Counted from the first letter of the stretch, positions 1 to 6,615 are shown. The stretch: 6,615 bases of DNA from Candidatus Nitrosocosmicus sp. (GCA_030452275.1 JAKDMR010000117.1:1-6615); one strand, 5' to 3'. Translations and numbers: made by a program. Notes: a model not told the origin generated them from the letters alone.

Positions 1-2996
1 AGAGAAACAGGGAGCAAAATGATGAGAGGATAAGGAATTAGGATACAAAGCAAAAGAATATCATAAATGATGATGCTTAGCTGCTTTTCGGAACTTGTCT
101 TTGTTTTCCACCCTACTAATTCTGTTTCTTTTCTTATCTCTTTAGATATTTTCTTTGTAAACTCTTTTGAAGTTTCGTTGTCCTTTGTTACTTTTAACAA
201 TTCTTCGTATACTGCAAATTCAAACATATTTGAAAATCCTAATTTCCTTCTTTCTTTCTCTTCATTCAATAACTCTTCAAGTATCTTTTTATAGTCGTTA
301 AAATAATCTGCTTCCTCTTTTCTCTCTTCCTTTTCTTCCATGATTAGATTGTCAAGTCTCTCTTTCATTTTTTCATAGTATGCCGGGTTTTGATGTGCCT
401 TTGTTGCTATGATTTGAGTTGCCTTGTTATTTATCAAAGCGGTTTGAGTTTTCTTGTTGTTTTTGGTTAGTTTTGCAATGTCGCTTAGAAAGGTTTCATC
501 TGTTACTTCTCTTACTTCCATCAACTTGGCTATGTTAAGAGAACGAATATGATCATCAATTAGTTGTTGAACCTTTTTCCCATCTTCCTTTAGGCTGGTT
601 TGAACACCTCCATAATAGTTTCTTAGCATCTGTCTTTTTTGCGACAGGAACTTTAGATTTTCAATATATGGATTAGCTTCCTTACGGGGTAACACTGCGT
701 CCATCGCCTTGGAAAACATTTTAAAAGCGTATTCAAAATCATCTCTCAAATTTATGGGTTCAAATTTTGTTATAATCTCTGTATTATCATTTTTGTCCTC
801 GAGGTCGGAGAAATATGTCATGGCCTCCTTCGCCCTAAGTCTTAATTCAGTTACTTCATTTTCAAAAGGAATTAGGACGTCTGTTATATCCTGCTCATCG
901 AAGATAGCCAGAGCCTTTTGGAGTTCATTTGTGATTCCGCAATAGTCCACTATAAGACCAAATTGTTTTCCAGCGTTGTAAGGTCTGTTTACCCTTGCAA
1001 TGGCCTGAAGTAGAGTGTGTTCTCTCAAACCCTTGTCAAGGTACAGCACTTGAACTATAGGCGCATCATATCCCACTAGCAACATGTCCACCACTATAAG
1101 AATCTGAGTTGGATCATCGGGGCTCTTAAACCAAGTGGTTTCTTTCTCTCTTTGTTCTGGAGATAAAAAGTATTCATCCCAACTGCTTCCATCCTTTCCT
1201 TTTTCACCCAGTCTGGATGTCATTATAATCTCTGAAAGGGGACCATTTAGTTTGTCAAGTTCTCTTTTGTATGTTACGGCTGCCTCCCTCGATGAAGCAA
1301 CGATCATCGCTTTGTATCCATTTGGATTGATTTCTTTGGTAAAGTGTTCTATTAAATCTATACAGATTTTTCTTATTCTAGCAGGGGCTTCATTTATTTT
1401 TTCCTTGGTTACATACTGTTTTTTTAATTTGTCTTTGTCATCCTTCCAAAGATGATTAAACACTCTATCAAACACTTGTTCAATAGTTTCATCCTCTCCC
1501 TCCACAAATAACTCAGATAGTCTTCCTTCATACATAATGGGGAGAGTTGCTCCATCGGCCTTTGATTCTTCAAATGAGTATCTATCAAGCAAGGGTCCAA
1601 AAACTTTGTAGGTGCTTTTGTTCTTTTTGTCTATTGGTGTTCCCGTAAAGGCAAAGAAGATGCCGTTAGGAATTGCAACCCTCATTGCTTCTGCGTTGAA
1701 TTTGTATTGTGTTCTGTGTCCCTCGTCAATTAAAACAATAACTTTCTCTTTGGTATGGATCAAACTATCTTCTTTTACTCTAAACTTGTGAATAGTAGTC
1801 ATTATTGTTTTTCCTTTTGGACTTTTTAGCAGTTTTTCAAGATCTTTTGAAGATTTGGCCTTAATTGGAGTGGGAAATCCGCATGCTTTGAAAGTCTTGT
1901 GAATCTGCTCATCCAGTTGTTTTCTGTCCGTAACTAAAAGGATAGGAGGATTTCCAAATTTATACATTAATTGAGTAGCAAGCCACAACATCGACAATGA
2001 TTTTCCTGATCCCTGAGTGTGCCATATGACACCTCCCTTGTCAGTAACAATATTTTCTTTTCTATCTAACTCAAGTTTCTCTACCGCTTTAGTTACTACT
2101 CTATATTGCTGATGCTTTGCTATTTTTTTTATTTTTTTGTTGTTTGCCACTTCATAAATAACATAGTTTTTTAAGAGGTCAAGGATGTGTTTTTTGTCAA
2201 GCATCCCTGCTACCAGAATCTCCTGCTCTCTTGGTCGTTTTCTCTTGGTTAGTTTTTGAATATCTTCTAAGGGAAGAGGATGTGCTTCAGACCATCTCGC
2301 ATAATGGTTTACGTCAGAACCTATACTACCATGTCTTGCAAGAATTCCGCATGTAGCAATCAAAAAGTGATTATAAAACATTAACCTTTCATAACCATGT
2401 CCTCTGCTCTGATACCTTGCAAAGTTTTTTTCTACTGCTTCCTGAATCGGATTTCTAATGTTGGGAGATTTACATTCTATAACTACAAGTGGAATACCAT
2501 TAACAAAAACAACTATATCGGGGTAAATCGGTTCCTTTAACCCTTCTAACTGAAACTGATTCGTTACTACAAAGTCATTATTTTCAGGATTCTCAAAATC
2601 AAATAATCTAACAGTCTTGTCAACATTTCCCTCTCCAAAGTTCTGAACTACAGTAATAGGATCTAATCCGCCAGATCTAGATAATCCGACAAGTTTTGCT
2701 CGGATCTGTTCATTGAGATCCATTGGATCTAGATTGGTAGGAAAGTTCTCTTCCTTTATCTGGTCTAATGTATCATAGACACTATCATCATCTATTTCTG
2801 GATTTAATTTACGAATTACTTTTTCTAGTCTGTCATATAGGATAACCTGTCGATAATCTTTTCTTTCTAGGTTTAGGTCCTGTTGACTTTTATAGTCGTA
2901 ACCCATCGCAATAAGCTGATCCAAAGCAGGTTTTTCCGATTCTCTATATTCTTCGCTTTCTTCTCTTCCAATTAGATAATAAGGTGTTTCTGACAT
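1..2996 (-). CDS. hsdR: Type I restriction enzyme R subunit (HsdR), 3' end cut off by window edge
   Basis: This is the endonuclease and DNA-translocase subunit of a type I R-M system; in the family it joins the M-S core, pumps DNA with ATP and cuts far from the target. The frame is open without a stop for 998 codons from ATG 2996 to the left edge. Visible motifs are an N-terminal nuclease PD-(D/E)xK site (D160, then E174-C-K176), Walker A HTQGSGKS (K332), motif II DEGHR (D424-R428), motif III TGTPI (451-455), a VGYDAP motif V, and LQAIARVNR motif VI (663-671). The length matches the usual ~1000 residues, so only a short C-terminal piece can be missing. The start lies 6 nt after the hsdS stop, with only a weak AAGG upstream, suggesting translational coupling. 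From about D979 the sequence turns strongly hydrophobic (Leu/Ile/Pro-rich), unlike the charged helical tail expected of HsdR, so the last ~20 codons are doubtful. Family assignment is very secure. Confidence 0.96.
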   Translation of the reverse strand, partial: MSETPYYLIGREESEEYRESEKPALDQLIAMGYDYKSQQDLNLERKDYRQVILYDRLEKVIRKLNPEIDDDSVYDTLDQIKEENFPTNLDPMDLNEQIRAKLVGLSRSGGLDPITVVQNFGEGNVDKTVRLFDFENPENNDFVVTNQFQLEGLKEPIYPDIVVFVNGIPLVVIECKSPNIRNPIQEAVEKNFARYQSRGHGYERLMFYNHFLIATCGILARHGSIGSDVNHYARWSEAHPLPLEDIQKLTKRKRPREQEILVAGMLDKKHILDLLKNYVIYEVANNKKIKKIAKHQQYRVVTKAVEKLELDRKENIVTDKGGVIWHTQGSGKSLSMLWLATQLMYKFGNPPILLVTDRKQLDEQIHKTFKACGFPTPIKAKSSKDLEKLLKSPKGKTIMTTIHKFRVKEDSLIHTKEKVIVLIDEGHRTQYKFNAEAMRVAIPNGIFFAFTGTPIDKKNKSTYKVFGPLLDRYSFEESKADGATLPIMYEGRLSELFVEGEDETIEQVFDRVFNHLWKDDKDKLKKQYVTKEKINEAPARIRKICIDLIEHFTKEINPNGYKAMIVASSREAAVTYKRELDKLNGPLSEIIMTSRLGEKGKDGSSWDEYFLSPEQREKETTWFKSPDDPTQILIVVDMLLVGYDAPIVQVLYLDKGLREHTLLQAIARVNRPYNAGKQFGLIVDYCGITNELQKALAIFDEQDITDVLIPFENEVTELRLRAKEAMTYFSDLEDKNDNTEIITKFEPINLRDDFEYAFKMFSKAMDAVLPRKEANPYIENLKFLSQKRQMLRNYYGGVQTSLKEDGKKVQQLIDDHIRSLNIAKLMEVREVTDETFLSDIAKLTKNNKKTQTALINNKATQIIATKAHQNPAYYEKMKERLDNLIMEEKEERKEEADYFNDYKKILEELLNEEKERRKLGFSNMFEFAVYEELLKVTKDNETSKEFTKKISKEIRKETELVGWKTKTSSEKQLSIIIYDILLLCILIPYPLIILLPVS

Positions 2997-3096
2997 TATA
3001 ATCTAAACCTTGACTCTTATCCTTCCAGTTAGAAGCTGCTGCATTAAACCTTTTTTTAGTATCTCTTCAGTTTTCTTTTTATCTTTTAGTTTTTGT

Positions 3097-3165
3097 ATTA
3101 GATTATCAACATTTGAAAGAATTGAAGCGATTTCTTGTTGTTCCTTCAATGGCGGGATTGGAAAA
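3097..3165 (-). repeat. hsdS internal direct repeat, copy 2 (conserved region 2)
   Basis: These 69 bases match 3733-3801 in the same orientation with 12 mismatches by eye (about 83% identity). They encode the start of the second conserved helical region of HsdS (IPPLKEQQEIASILSNVDNLI). This is the usual duplicated architecture of HsdS and a possible site for exchange of recognition domains. Confidence 0.85.
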
Positions 3166-3732
3166 CTAAAATTAATAAAATCTTTCTGATAGAGGTGATT
3201 GATGGTTGAACCTGCTTTTAACCTGTTCAAAAATTTAATAAAATAATTAGAAAGAAGTACATAATATAAAAAGAAAGGTACATAATTTTTCTTTATCGGA
3301 CGAATTACAAATATTCCAGTGTTTAGTGTTGCAAATTGTGGAAGAATATCTATATATGCAATTTTTCCAATGGTACCATCTTTAGTGACTAACACGTCGT
3401 CTTTTTTTAATTGAATGTTTTCATCCTGGATATACCTTACTTTGTCAACATATACGCAATTCTTCCAATCAATTCTTCCATATTTGAAATCAGTGCCGGT
3501 AACTAGATAAAATTCACCCTGTTCACGATATTCTGCAGTTGTCAATCCTTGCCATCCTATTCTACCCTTAAGAATAGAATTCTCGAATATTTTCTCAGAT
3601 TTCCATTCTTCAGGTATTTCACCTAATTCGGTTTTCTTAAACTTTGTATGTCCAATTCCTTTTGTAAGTAACCTTTGCATCAGTCCTTTCTTTAGTATTT
3701 GAGTCTGTCTTATTACTTGATCTGTTTTTTGG

Positions 3733-3801
3733 ATTAGAATATCAACATTTGAAAGTATACATGCAATTTTTTGTTGTTCTTGTAACGGCGGTATTGGAAA
3801 A
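3733..3801 (-). repeat. hsdS internal direct repeat, copy 1 (conserved region 1)
   Basis: Partner of 3097-3165; it encodes IPPLQEQQKIACILSNVDILI in the central conserved region. A more diverged pair continues downstream in both copies, at about 3041-3070 and 3677-3705, encoding ILKKGLMQ. Confidence 0.85.
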
Positions 3802-4112
3802 GATAAATTGTAGACATCATTTCTATTTAGCCCTGGAATTCCGGTAGCTGAATTAAGGTTTTTTAAATTAAGGAAAATCAAAAAATAGTATATCCATCTT
3901 AGAGATAATTCGGTTCTTTTCTTTATGAAATATGCAGTATCAATAGTCCAAAAATTAGATTCTGACCACACTACTTCTCCAATCGAACCTTTTCTTCCTA
4001 CAATAATCCCAGGTCCTTCTGTCATATACTCATCATGAAATCCTACAACACCATTTGAACCAAATACGGGAAATTTGGAACCGTGTCTTTTTGATTCAGT
4101 TAAACCTTTTCC

Positions 4113-4115
4113 TTA
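4113..4115 (-). other. In-frame TAA stop in hsdS (codon 24)
   Basis: Codons on both sides are in the same frame and both sides look like HsdS (ESIGNLISLD before, GKGLTESKRHG after). No frameshift is needed; a single change in a Tyr, Lys, Gln, Glu or Leu codon could create this TAA. Tyr fits the common YGKGL motif best. Confidence 0.88.
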
Positions 4116-5266
4116 ATCGAGTGAGATTAAATTTCCAATGGATTCAGTTTTCCATTTATTTAGATAGTTACTTTTGAGTTGCATGTCTACATTACAAACC
4201 CTAGTTCTTTGAGATCAAGTTTAACATGGGTTGCCAAATCCATTCTCTCTTGTTCCATTTTTTTCAGTTCATCAATGGTTTTCTGAATATCTATTTCTTC
4301 ATCTGCTATAGAAATATCAACGTATCTTGGAACATTTAGGTTAAACTCATTTTCTTTTAGTTCTTCAAAAGTAGCAATATGACAGTATTTTTCTATATCT
4401 TTGTAATTTTTAAATGCTTTTGTAATTTTCTCTATATTTTGTTCTCTTAGTAATTTACGAACCTTTCCTTCCTGATAGTCTTTGGTCGCATGTATGAAAA
4501 TAATCTTGTTTTCTCTATATTTTGGTTTTTTCTTGTTTAATACTAGAATGCATCCTGGAATTCCAGTACCGTAGAAAAGTTTAGGTGGTAAAGCGATCAC
4601 TGCTTCAATAATATCTTCTTTGACCATGTTTTCTCTGATTCTTGATTCTTCATTTCCTCTAAACAACACGCCTTGAGAACAGATAACAGCCACCTGACCC
4701 TCTTCGTTTAAGGAAGAATACATATGTTGAATAAAGGCAAAGTCAGCTTTATCCTGACCTGGTGGTATTCCAAACTTGTATCTGTTATATGGATCTTTGG
4801 TTGCCTGTTTATTGTCCCAGTCCATGCTAAAGGGAAAATTTGCCAATACCTTGTCATATTTCTTTAGTTGACCACCTTCTACCAACTTGGGATTGGTCAA
4901 AACGTCACCATACTCTATTTTAAAGTCTATAATGTTATGAAGGACCATGTTCATCTTACACATTGCCAGGTTCCCATAGTTGCTTTCCTGACCATCCAGA
5001 ACTAAATCTCTTGGATTGCCACTTTTTCTTTCTACATATTTTCTAGATTCAATAAGCATACCTCCAGAGCCACAGGTAGGATCACAGATCTTCATTCCTT
5101 CCTTTGGCTCTACTAAATCTACGAGTAATCGAACAACTTCTCTAGGTGTAAAGAATTCACCTCCTTTCTTTTTAGTTTCATCAGCAAATTCCGCTAAGAG
5201 ATATTCATAAGCGTCTCCAAAGATATCTTCTTTTTCTAAATCTTCATTTCTTAACCTTGGAGAATT

Positions 5267-5268
5267 AA
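5267..5268 (-). other. Frameshift (one missing base) in hsdM
   Basis: After CAC (His) at 5271-5269 only TT remains before AAT-TCT-CCA-AGG, which starts the frame of the catalytic half. One added T or C would give HFNSPRLRN, the expected family sequence. Without it the upstream frame meets TAA at 5251-5253. Confidence 0.88.
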
Positions 5269-5283
5269 GTGTGAAATTAATGC

Positions 5284-5286
5284 TCA
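5284..5286 (-). other. In-frame TGA stop in hsdM (codon 139)
   Basis: The context is KYPDDKL-stop-ALISH. Related HsdM proteins have Leu, Ser or a similar residue here, so one base change from TTA or TCA would create the TGA. It separates the N-terminal helical domain from the methylase domain. Confidence 0.88.
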
Positions 5287-5709
5287 GAGTTTATCGTCAG
5301 GGTATTTTCTTTTGTCATTATATTTTGTATTTGTAAGAACCCCTTCCAGATCTTTATTCTCTCTTTCAACAAGGCGACAAACATCGTCTATCTTCTCACC
5401 AATGTTTTCGGCTGCCGATGATAAAACAGACCAACTAGCCTTTGGAGGAACAAAAAGGTAATGTCTCCTTCTGTCCTCATACGCTTCCTTTTTACTTCGT
5501 CCTTTCTGTATCATCTTTTCAGCATTTTCCTCAAATGTATCATTAAGTCTTTTTAAGAACAATAAAGTCATGACAGGTTGCCTATAATCACTTGGATCAA
5601 GTGATCCGCGTAGAATGTCAGATGCACCCCATAGATGAGACTTTAAGAATTCAAAGGTAATCTTTTGATTTTCTAGCGTATAATTAACAGGTTTAATCAT
5701 TTTTCTTGT

Positions 5710-5715
5710 ACCTTT
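5710..5715 (-). promoter_or_regulatory. Probable ribosome binding site of hsdM
   Basis: On the minus strand this reads AAAGGT, nine bases before ATG 5700. It supports that ATG over the TTG at 5724, which has no purine-rich site at a suitable distance. Confidence 0.5.
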
Positions 5716-5740
5716 TTTAGACAAATACTTTGATACGCTA

Positions 5741-5849
5741 TGATCAAGAATTTATTATTTTTCAAATTGATCGTGATCACTTAATTTTGTTACAAGAACT
5801 AAAATGGATCTGTCTATTTAAGATAATAATTATTCCATTATTTTGATCA
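5741..5849. repeat. Cluster of TGATCA palindromes between the divergent promoters
   Basis: TGATCA occurs at 5741-5746, 5774-5779 (inside the 8-base palindrome GTGATCAC, 5773-5780) and 5844-5849, with a near copy TGATCG at 5768-5773. The 5741 copy lies between the candidate operon TATA box and the hsdM start. The cluster might be an operator, but the same hexamer also occurs inside genes (near 550 and 6524), so chance is possible. Confidence 0.3.
5751..5760 (-). promoter_or_regulatory. Candidate TATA box of the hsdM-hsdS-hsdR operon
   Basis: The minus strand reads AAATAATAAA, about 50 bases before ATG 5700. With the usual archaeal spacing, transcription would begin near 5725-5730, leaving a short leader with the AAAGGT site. 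The call rests on position and composition only; the whole region is AT-rich, and it presumes an archaeal host. Confidence 0.3.
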
Positions 5850-5930
5850 TCCAAAATACTTTTTAATTAAGCTTTAAAAATTTGACAATAACTTGCTTAA
5901 AACTCAATTCGGTAATTTTTGAGCAGAGAC

Positions 5931-5937
5931 TATTTAA
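5931..5937 (+). promoter_or_regulatory. Candidate TATA box of the AlkC-like gene
   Basis: TATTTAA lies about 70 bases before the proposed TTG start, which would give a leader of roughly 40-45 bases with archaeal spacing. Supported by motif and position only. Confidence 0.3.
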
Positions 5938-6003
5938 CTAAAAAGTAAACAGAAAACTAAATCAGAGTGCTGTTAGTCAGATGCATAAATAAGTGAAGAG
6001 TGC

Positions 6004-6615
6004 TTGACAGAATATAATAAATTAAAATATTATTATGGTAAGAACCTTGCAGAACTGCTTGCAGATAAATTTTGCAATACATATACAAAATTCCAGAAAC
6101 ATGATTTCGTCAATGCTGCGGAGAGAAAAACAATAGATCTGGAACTAAAAGATCGTATTGAGGTAATCGCAGATGCACTATATGAATTTCTTCCAAGAGA
6201 CTACAAGAAATCCATCAAAATAATTGTGACTATACTTGGTCCACCAAATCAAAATGAAACTGGAATGTTTAGAGAGGGGTACTGGCTGATGCCGTTAGCA
6301 TTTTTTGTAGAAAAAAATGGTATAAATGAATTTGAGATCTCTACTAATGCAATTTATCATATAACTCAACGCAGTACTGGTGAATACGCTGTACGTCCAT
6401 TTATTGTGAAATATCCAAAAAGAATGATGTCATTAATGCTGAAATGGTCACAAGACAAAAGCGTTCACGTAAGAAGATTGTCTTCTGAAGGAACACGACC
6501 AAGACTCCCATGGGCAAAAAAACTTGATCAATTTATCATGGATCCAAAACCAATCCTACCTATACCGTTTAGCACAAATAAAGGAACAAGGTTTATAGCT
6601 TGGATTAACAAAATA
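6004..6615 (+). CDS. DNA alkylation repair protein, AlkC-like HEAT-repeat glycosylase (3' end cut off)
   Basis: Members of this AlkC/AlkD superfamily are helical HEAT-like-repeat DNA glycosylases that remove alkylated bases such as 3-methyladenine without flipping the base out. The frame is open for 204 codons to the right edge. Family-like segments are YYGKNLAELLADKF near the start, LELKDRIEVIADALYEFLP, a central MFREGYWLMPLAFFVE (from M88), NAIYHITQRSTGEYAVRPFI, and the strongest signature HVRRLSSEGTRPRLPWA (155-171), which I associate with AlkC rather than AlkD. No ATG precedes the conserved N-terminus in this frame; an in-frame TAA lies at 5986-5988, and TTG 6004 (reading MTEYNKLKYYYGKN) is the only sensible start. 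After about I187 the frame no longer resembles the family, and a short family-like stretch LAQIKEQG appears one frame over at 6569-6592, so a frameshift or poor end sequence is possible. It is divergent from the R-M operon; no functional link is shown. Confidence 0.85.
   Translation, partial: MTEYNKLKYYYGKNLAELLADKFCNTYTKFQKHDFVNAAERKTIDLELKDRIEVIADALYEFLPRDYKKSIKIIVTILGPPNQNETGMFREGYWLMPLAFFVEKNGINEFEISTNAIYHITQRSTGEYAVRPFIVKYPKRMMSLMLKWSQDKSVHVRRLSSEGTRPRLPWAKKLDQFIMDPKPILPIPFSTNKGTRFIAWINKI

Larger units (their letters stand above)
3003..4184 (-). pseudogene. hsdS: Type I specificity subunit (HsdS), interrupted by an in-frame TAA at codon 24
   Basis: HsdS reads the split DNA target and docks two HsdM copies and HsdR. 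Reading from ATG 4184 gives 393 codons, normal for HsdS: target-recognition domain 1 at ~11-131, conserved helical region 1 beginning IPPLQEQQ (131 to ~183), recognition domain 2 at ~184-342, and conserved region 2 beginning IPPLKEQQ (343-393). Both helical regions share the pattern LSNVD..IQK...ILKKGLMQ.LLT. The start is 2 nt after the hsdM stop (TAG-AC-ATG), which fixes it. Codon 24 is TAA (4113-4115), in the context SLD-stop-GKGLTES; HsdS proteins often have YGKGL here, so a Tyr codon changed to TAA is the simplest explanation. Family-like sequence continues in the same frame on both sides (KFPVFGSNGVVGFHDEY). The next ATG is at 4025 (codon 54), inside recognition domain 1, so restarting there would give a truncated 340-residue protein. 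Only readthrough or a sequence error would restore full HsdS. Confidence 0.9.
4187..5700 (-). pseudogene. hsdM: Type I DNA adenine methylase subunit (HsdM), broken by a TGA and a one-base deletion
   Basis: HsdM transfers a methyl group from S-adenosylmethionine to target adenines and is the core of both the methylase and the restriction complex. Codons 1-138 from ATG 5700 form a complete HsdM N-terminal helical domain (FLKSHLWGASDILRG, MTLLFLKRLND). Codon 139 is TGA (5284-5286). The same frame then reads ALISH, after which one base is missing at 5267-5268; the next frame resumes NSPRLRNEDLEKEDIFGDAY without a break. With both repaired the protein is 504 residues, normal for HsdM. The catalytic half holds KKGGEFFTP (~178-186), the SAM-binding motif DPTCGSGG (207-214) and catalytic motif IV NFPF (288-291), then KADFAFIQHM and FNLNVPRYVD. 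A TTG at 5724 would add eight residues, but ATG 5700 has an AAAGGT nine bases upstream and begins the conserved part. ATG 5095 (M203) cannot be a genuine start because it lies just before the SAM motif. First gene of the operon. Confidence 0.93.
5701..6003. other. Divergent intergenic region between hsdM and the AlkC-like gene
   Basis: About 300 bases of very AT-rich DNA with no credible reading frame or RNA gene. It must hold the promoters of both divergent units. Visible items are the two TATA-like boxes, three copies of TGATCA (5741, 5774, 5844) plus a TGATCG at 5768, an AT-only inverted repeat (5860-5866 with 5874-5880, 7-base arms), and a weak 5-base stem CTCAA/TTGAG near 5903-5922. None of these is strong enough to name as an operator or terminator. 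Confidence 0.7.

Noticed and set aside
67..1455. Plus-strand open frames (67-294, 709-945, 1135-1455) antisense to hsdR
   Set aside because: They lie wholly opposite conserved hsdR codons, are Ser/Phe-rich as expected for antisense of Lys/Glu-rich coding DNA, and show no recognisable domain.
3003..4025. Taking ATG 4025 as the true hsdS start
   Set aside because: The 30 codons upstream in the same frame (for example FPVFGSNGVVGFHDEY) are typical HsdS recognition-domain sequence, so this ATG is internal.
4828..4845. The HsdM motif IV variant NFPF (instead of NPPF) as an inactivating change
   Set aside because: From memory, this HsdM subfamily commonly has NFPF followed by SMDWDNK, so it looks like a family variant and not damage.
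5016..5210. Plus-strand open frame antisense to hsdM
   Set aside because: It overlaps the SAM-binding region of hsdM on the opposite strand and resembles no protein family.
5251..5286. Programmed frameshifting or stop recoding in hsdM
   Set aside because: A TGA and a separate missing base would both have to be bypassed and no slippery heptamer is evident; decay or sequence error is simpler.
5700..5724. TTG 5724 as the hsdM start
   Set aside because: It adds eight non-conserved residues and lacks a suitable ribosome binding site; ATG 5700 has AAAGGT nine bases upstream. A leaderless start at the TTG is not fully excluded.
5860..5880. The AT inverted repeat as a transcription terminator
   Set aside because: Both neighbouring genes point away from this region, so no terminator is needed, and the arms are only A and T.
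6004..6033. A bacterial-type promoter, TTGACA with 18 bases to TATTAT
   Set aside because: It lies over the proposed start and first codons of the AlkC-like gene, and the conserved frame begins before a transcript from it would start; AT-rich DNA gives such matches by chance.
6035..6118. A coding frame from ATG 6035
   Set aside because: It stops after about 30 codons and lies out of frame with the clear AlkC-like protein.

Overview
The window is AT-rich DNA carrying one minus-strand operon for a type I restriction-modification (R-M) system, plus the start of a plus-strand DNA alkylation repair gene. AGA (Arg) and ATA (Ile) codons are frequent, and both transcription units are preceded by archaeal TATA-like boxes rather than convincing bacterial -35/-10 pairs. 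This makes an archaeon my leading guess (possibly Nitrososphaerota-like), but with low confidence; an AT-rich bacterium is not excluded.

Layout, in the direction of operon transcription (right to left): hsdM (5700-4187), hsdS (4184-3003) and hsdR (2996 to beyond the left edge). The spacing is very tight: 2 nt between the hsdM stop and the hsdS start, and 6 nt between the hsdS stop and the hsdR start. Positions 5701-6003 form a divergent intergenic region. An AlkC-like gene then starts at about 6004 on the plus strand and runs off the right edge.

In the family's usual mechanism, HsdM (adenine methylase) and HsdS (specificity) form the methyltransferase, and HsdR adds ATP-driven translocation and cleavage. 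As written here the methyltransferase is broken. hsdM has an in-frame TGA followed about 16 nt later by a one-base deletion, both at the junction between its N-terminal helical domain and its catalytic domain. hsdS has an in-frame TAA at codon 24, so the apparent 340-residue frame from 4025 is only a remnant of a 393-residue gene. hsdR shows no lesion over 998 codons. Because HsdR needs the M-S core to recognise DNA, the likely state is an inert system with a recently decayed M/S pair, unless the three lesions are sequence errors.

Both outer gene ends lose family-like sequence close to the window edge: the last ~20 codons of hsdR become strongly hydrophobic, and the AlkC-like frame becomes unconvincing after about residue 187. 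This could be poor sequence at contig ends or real decay. I found no new type of system, CRISPR array, tRNA/rRNA gene or transposase.
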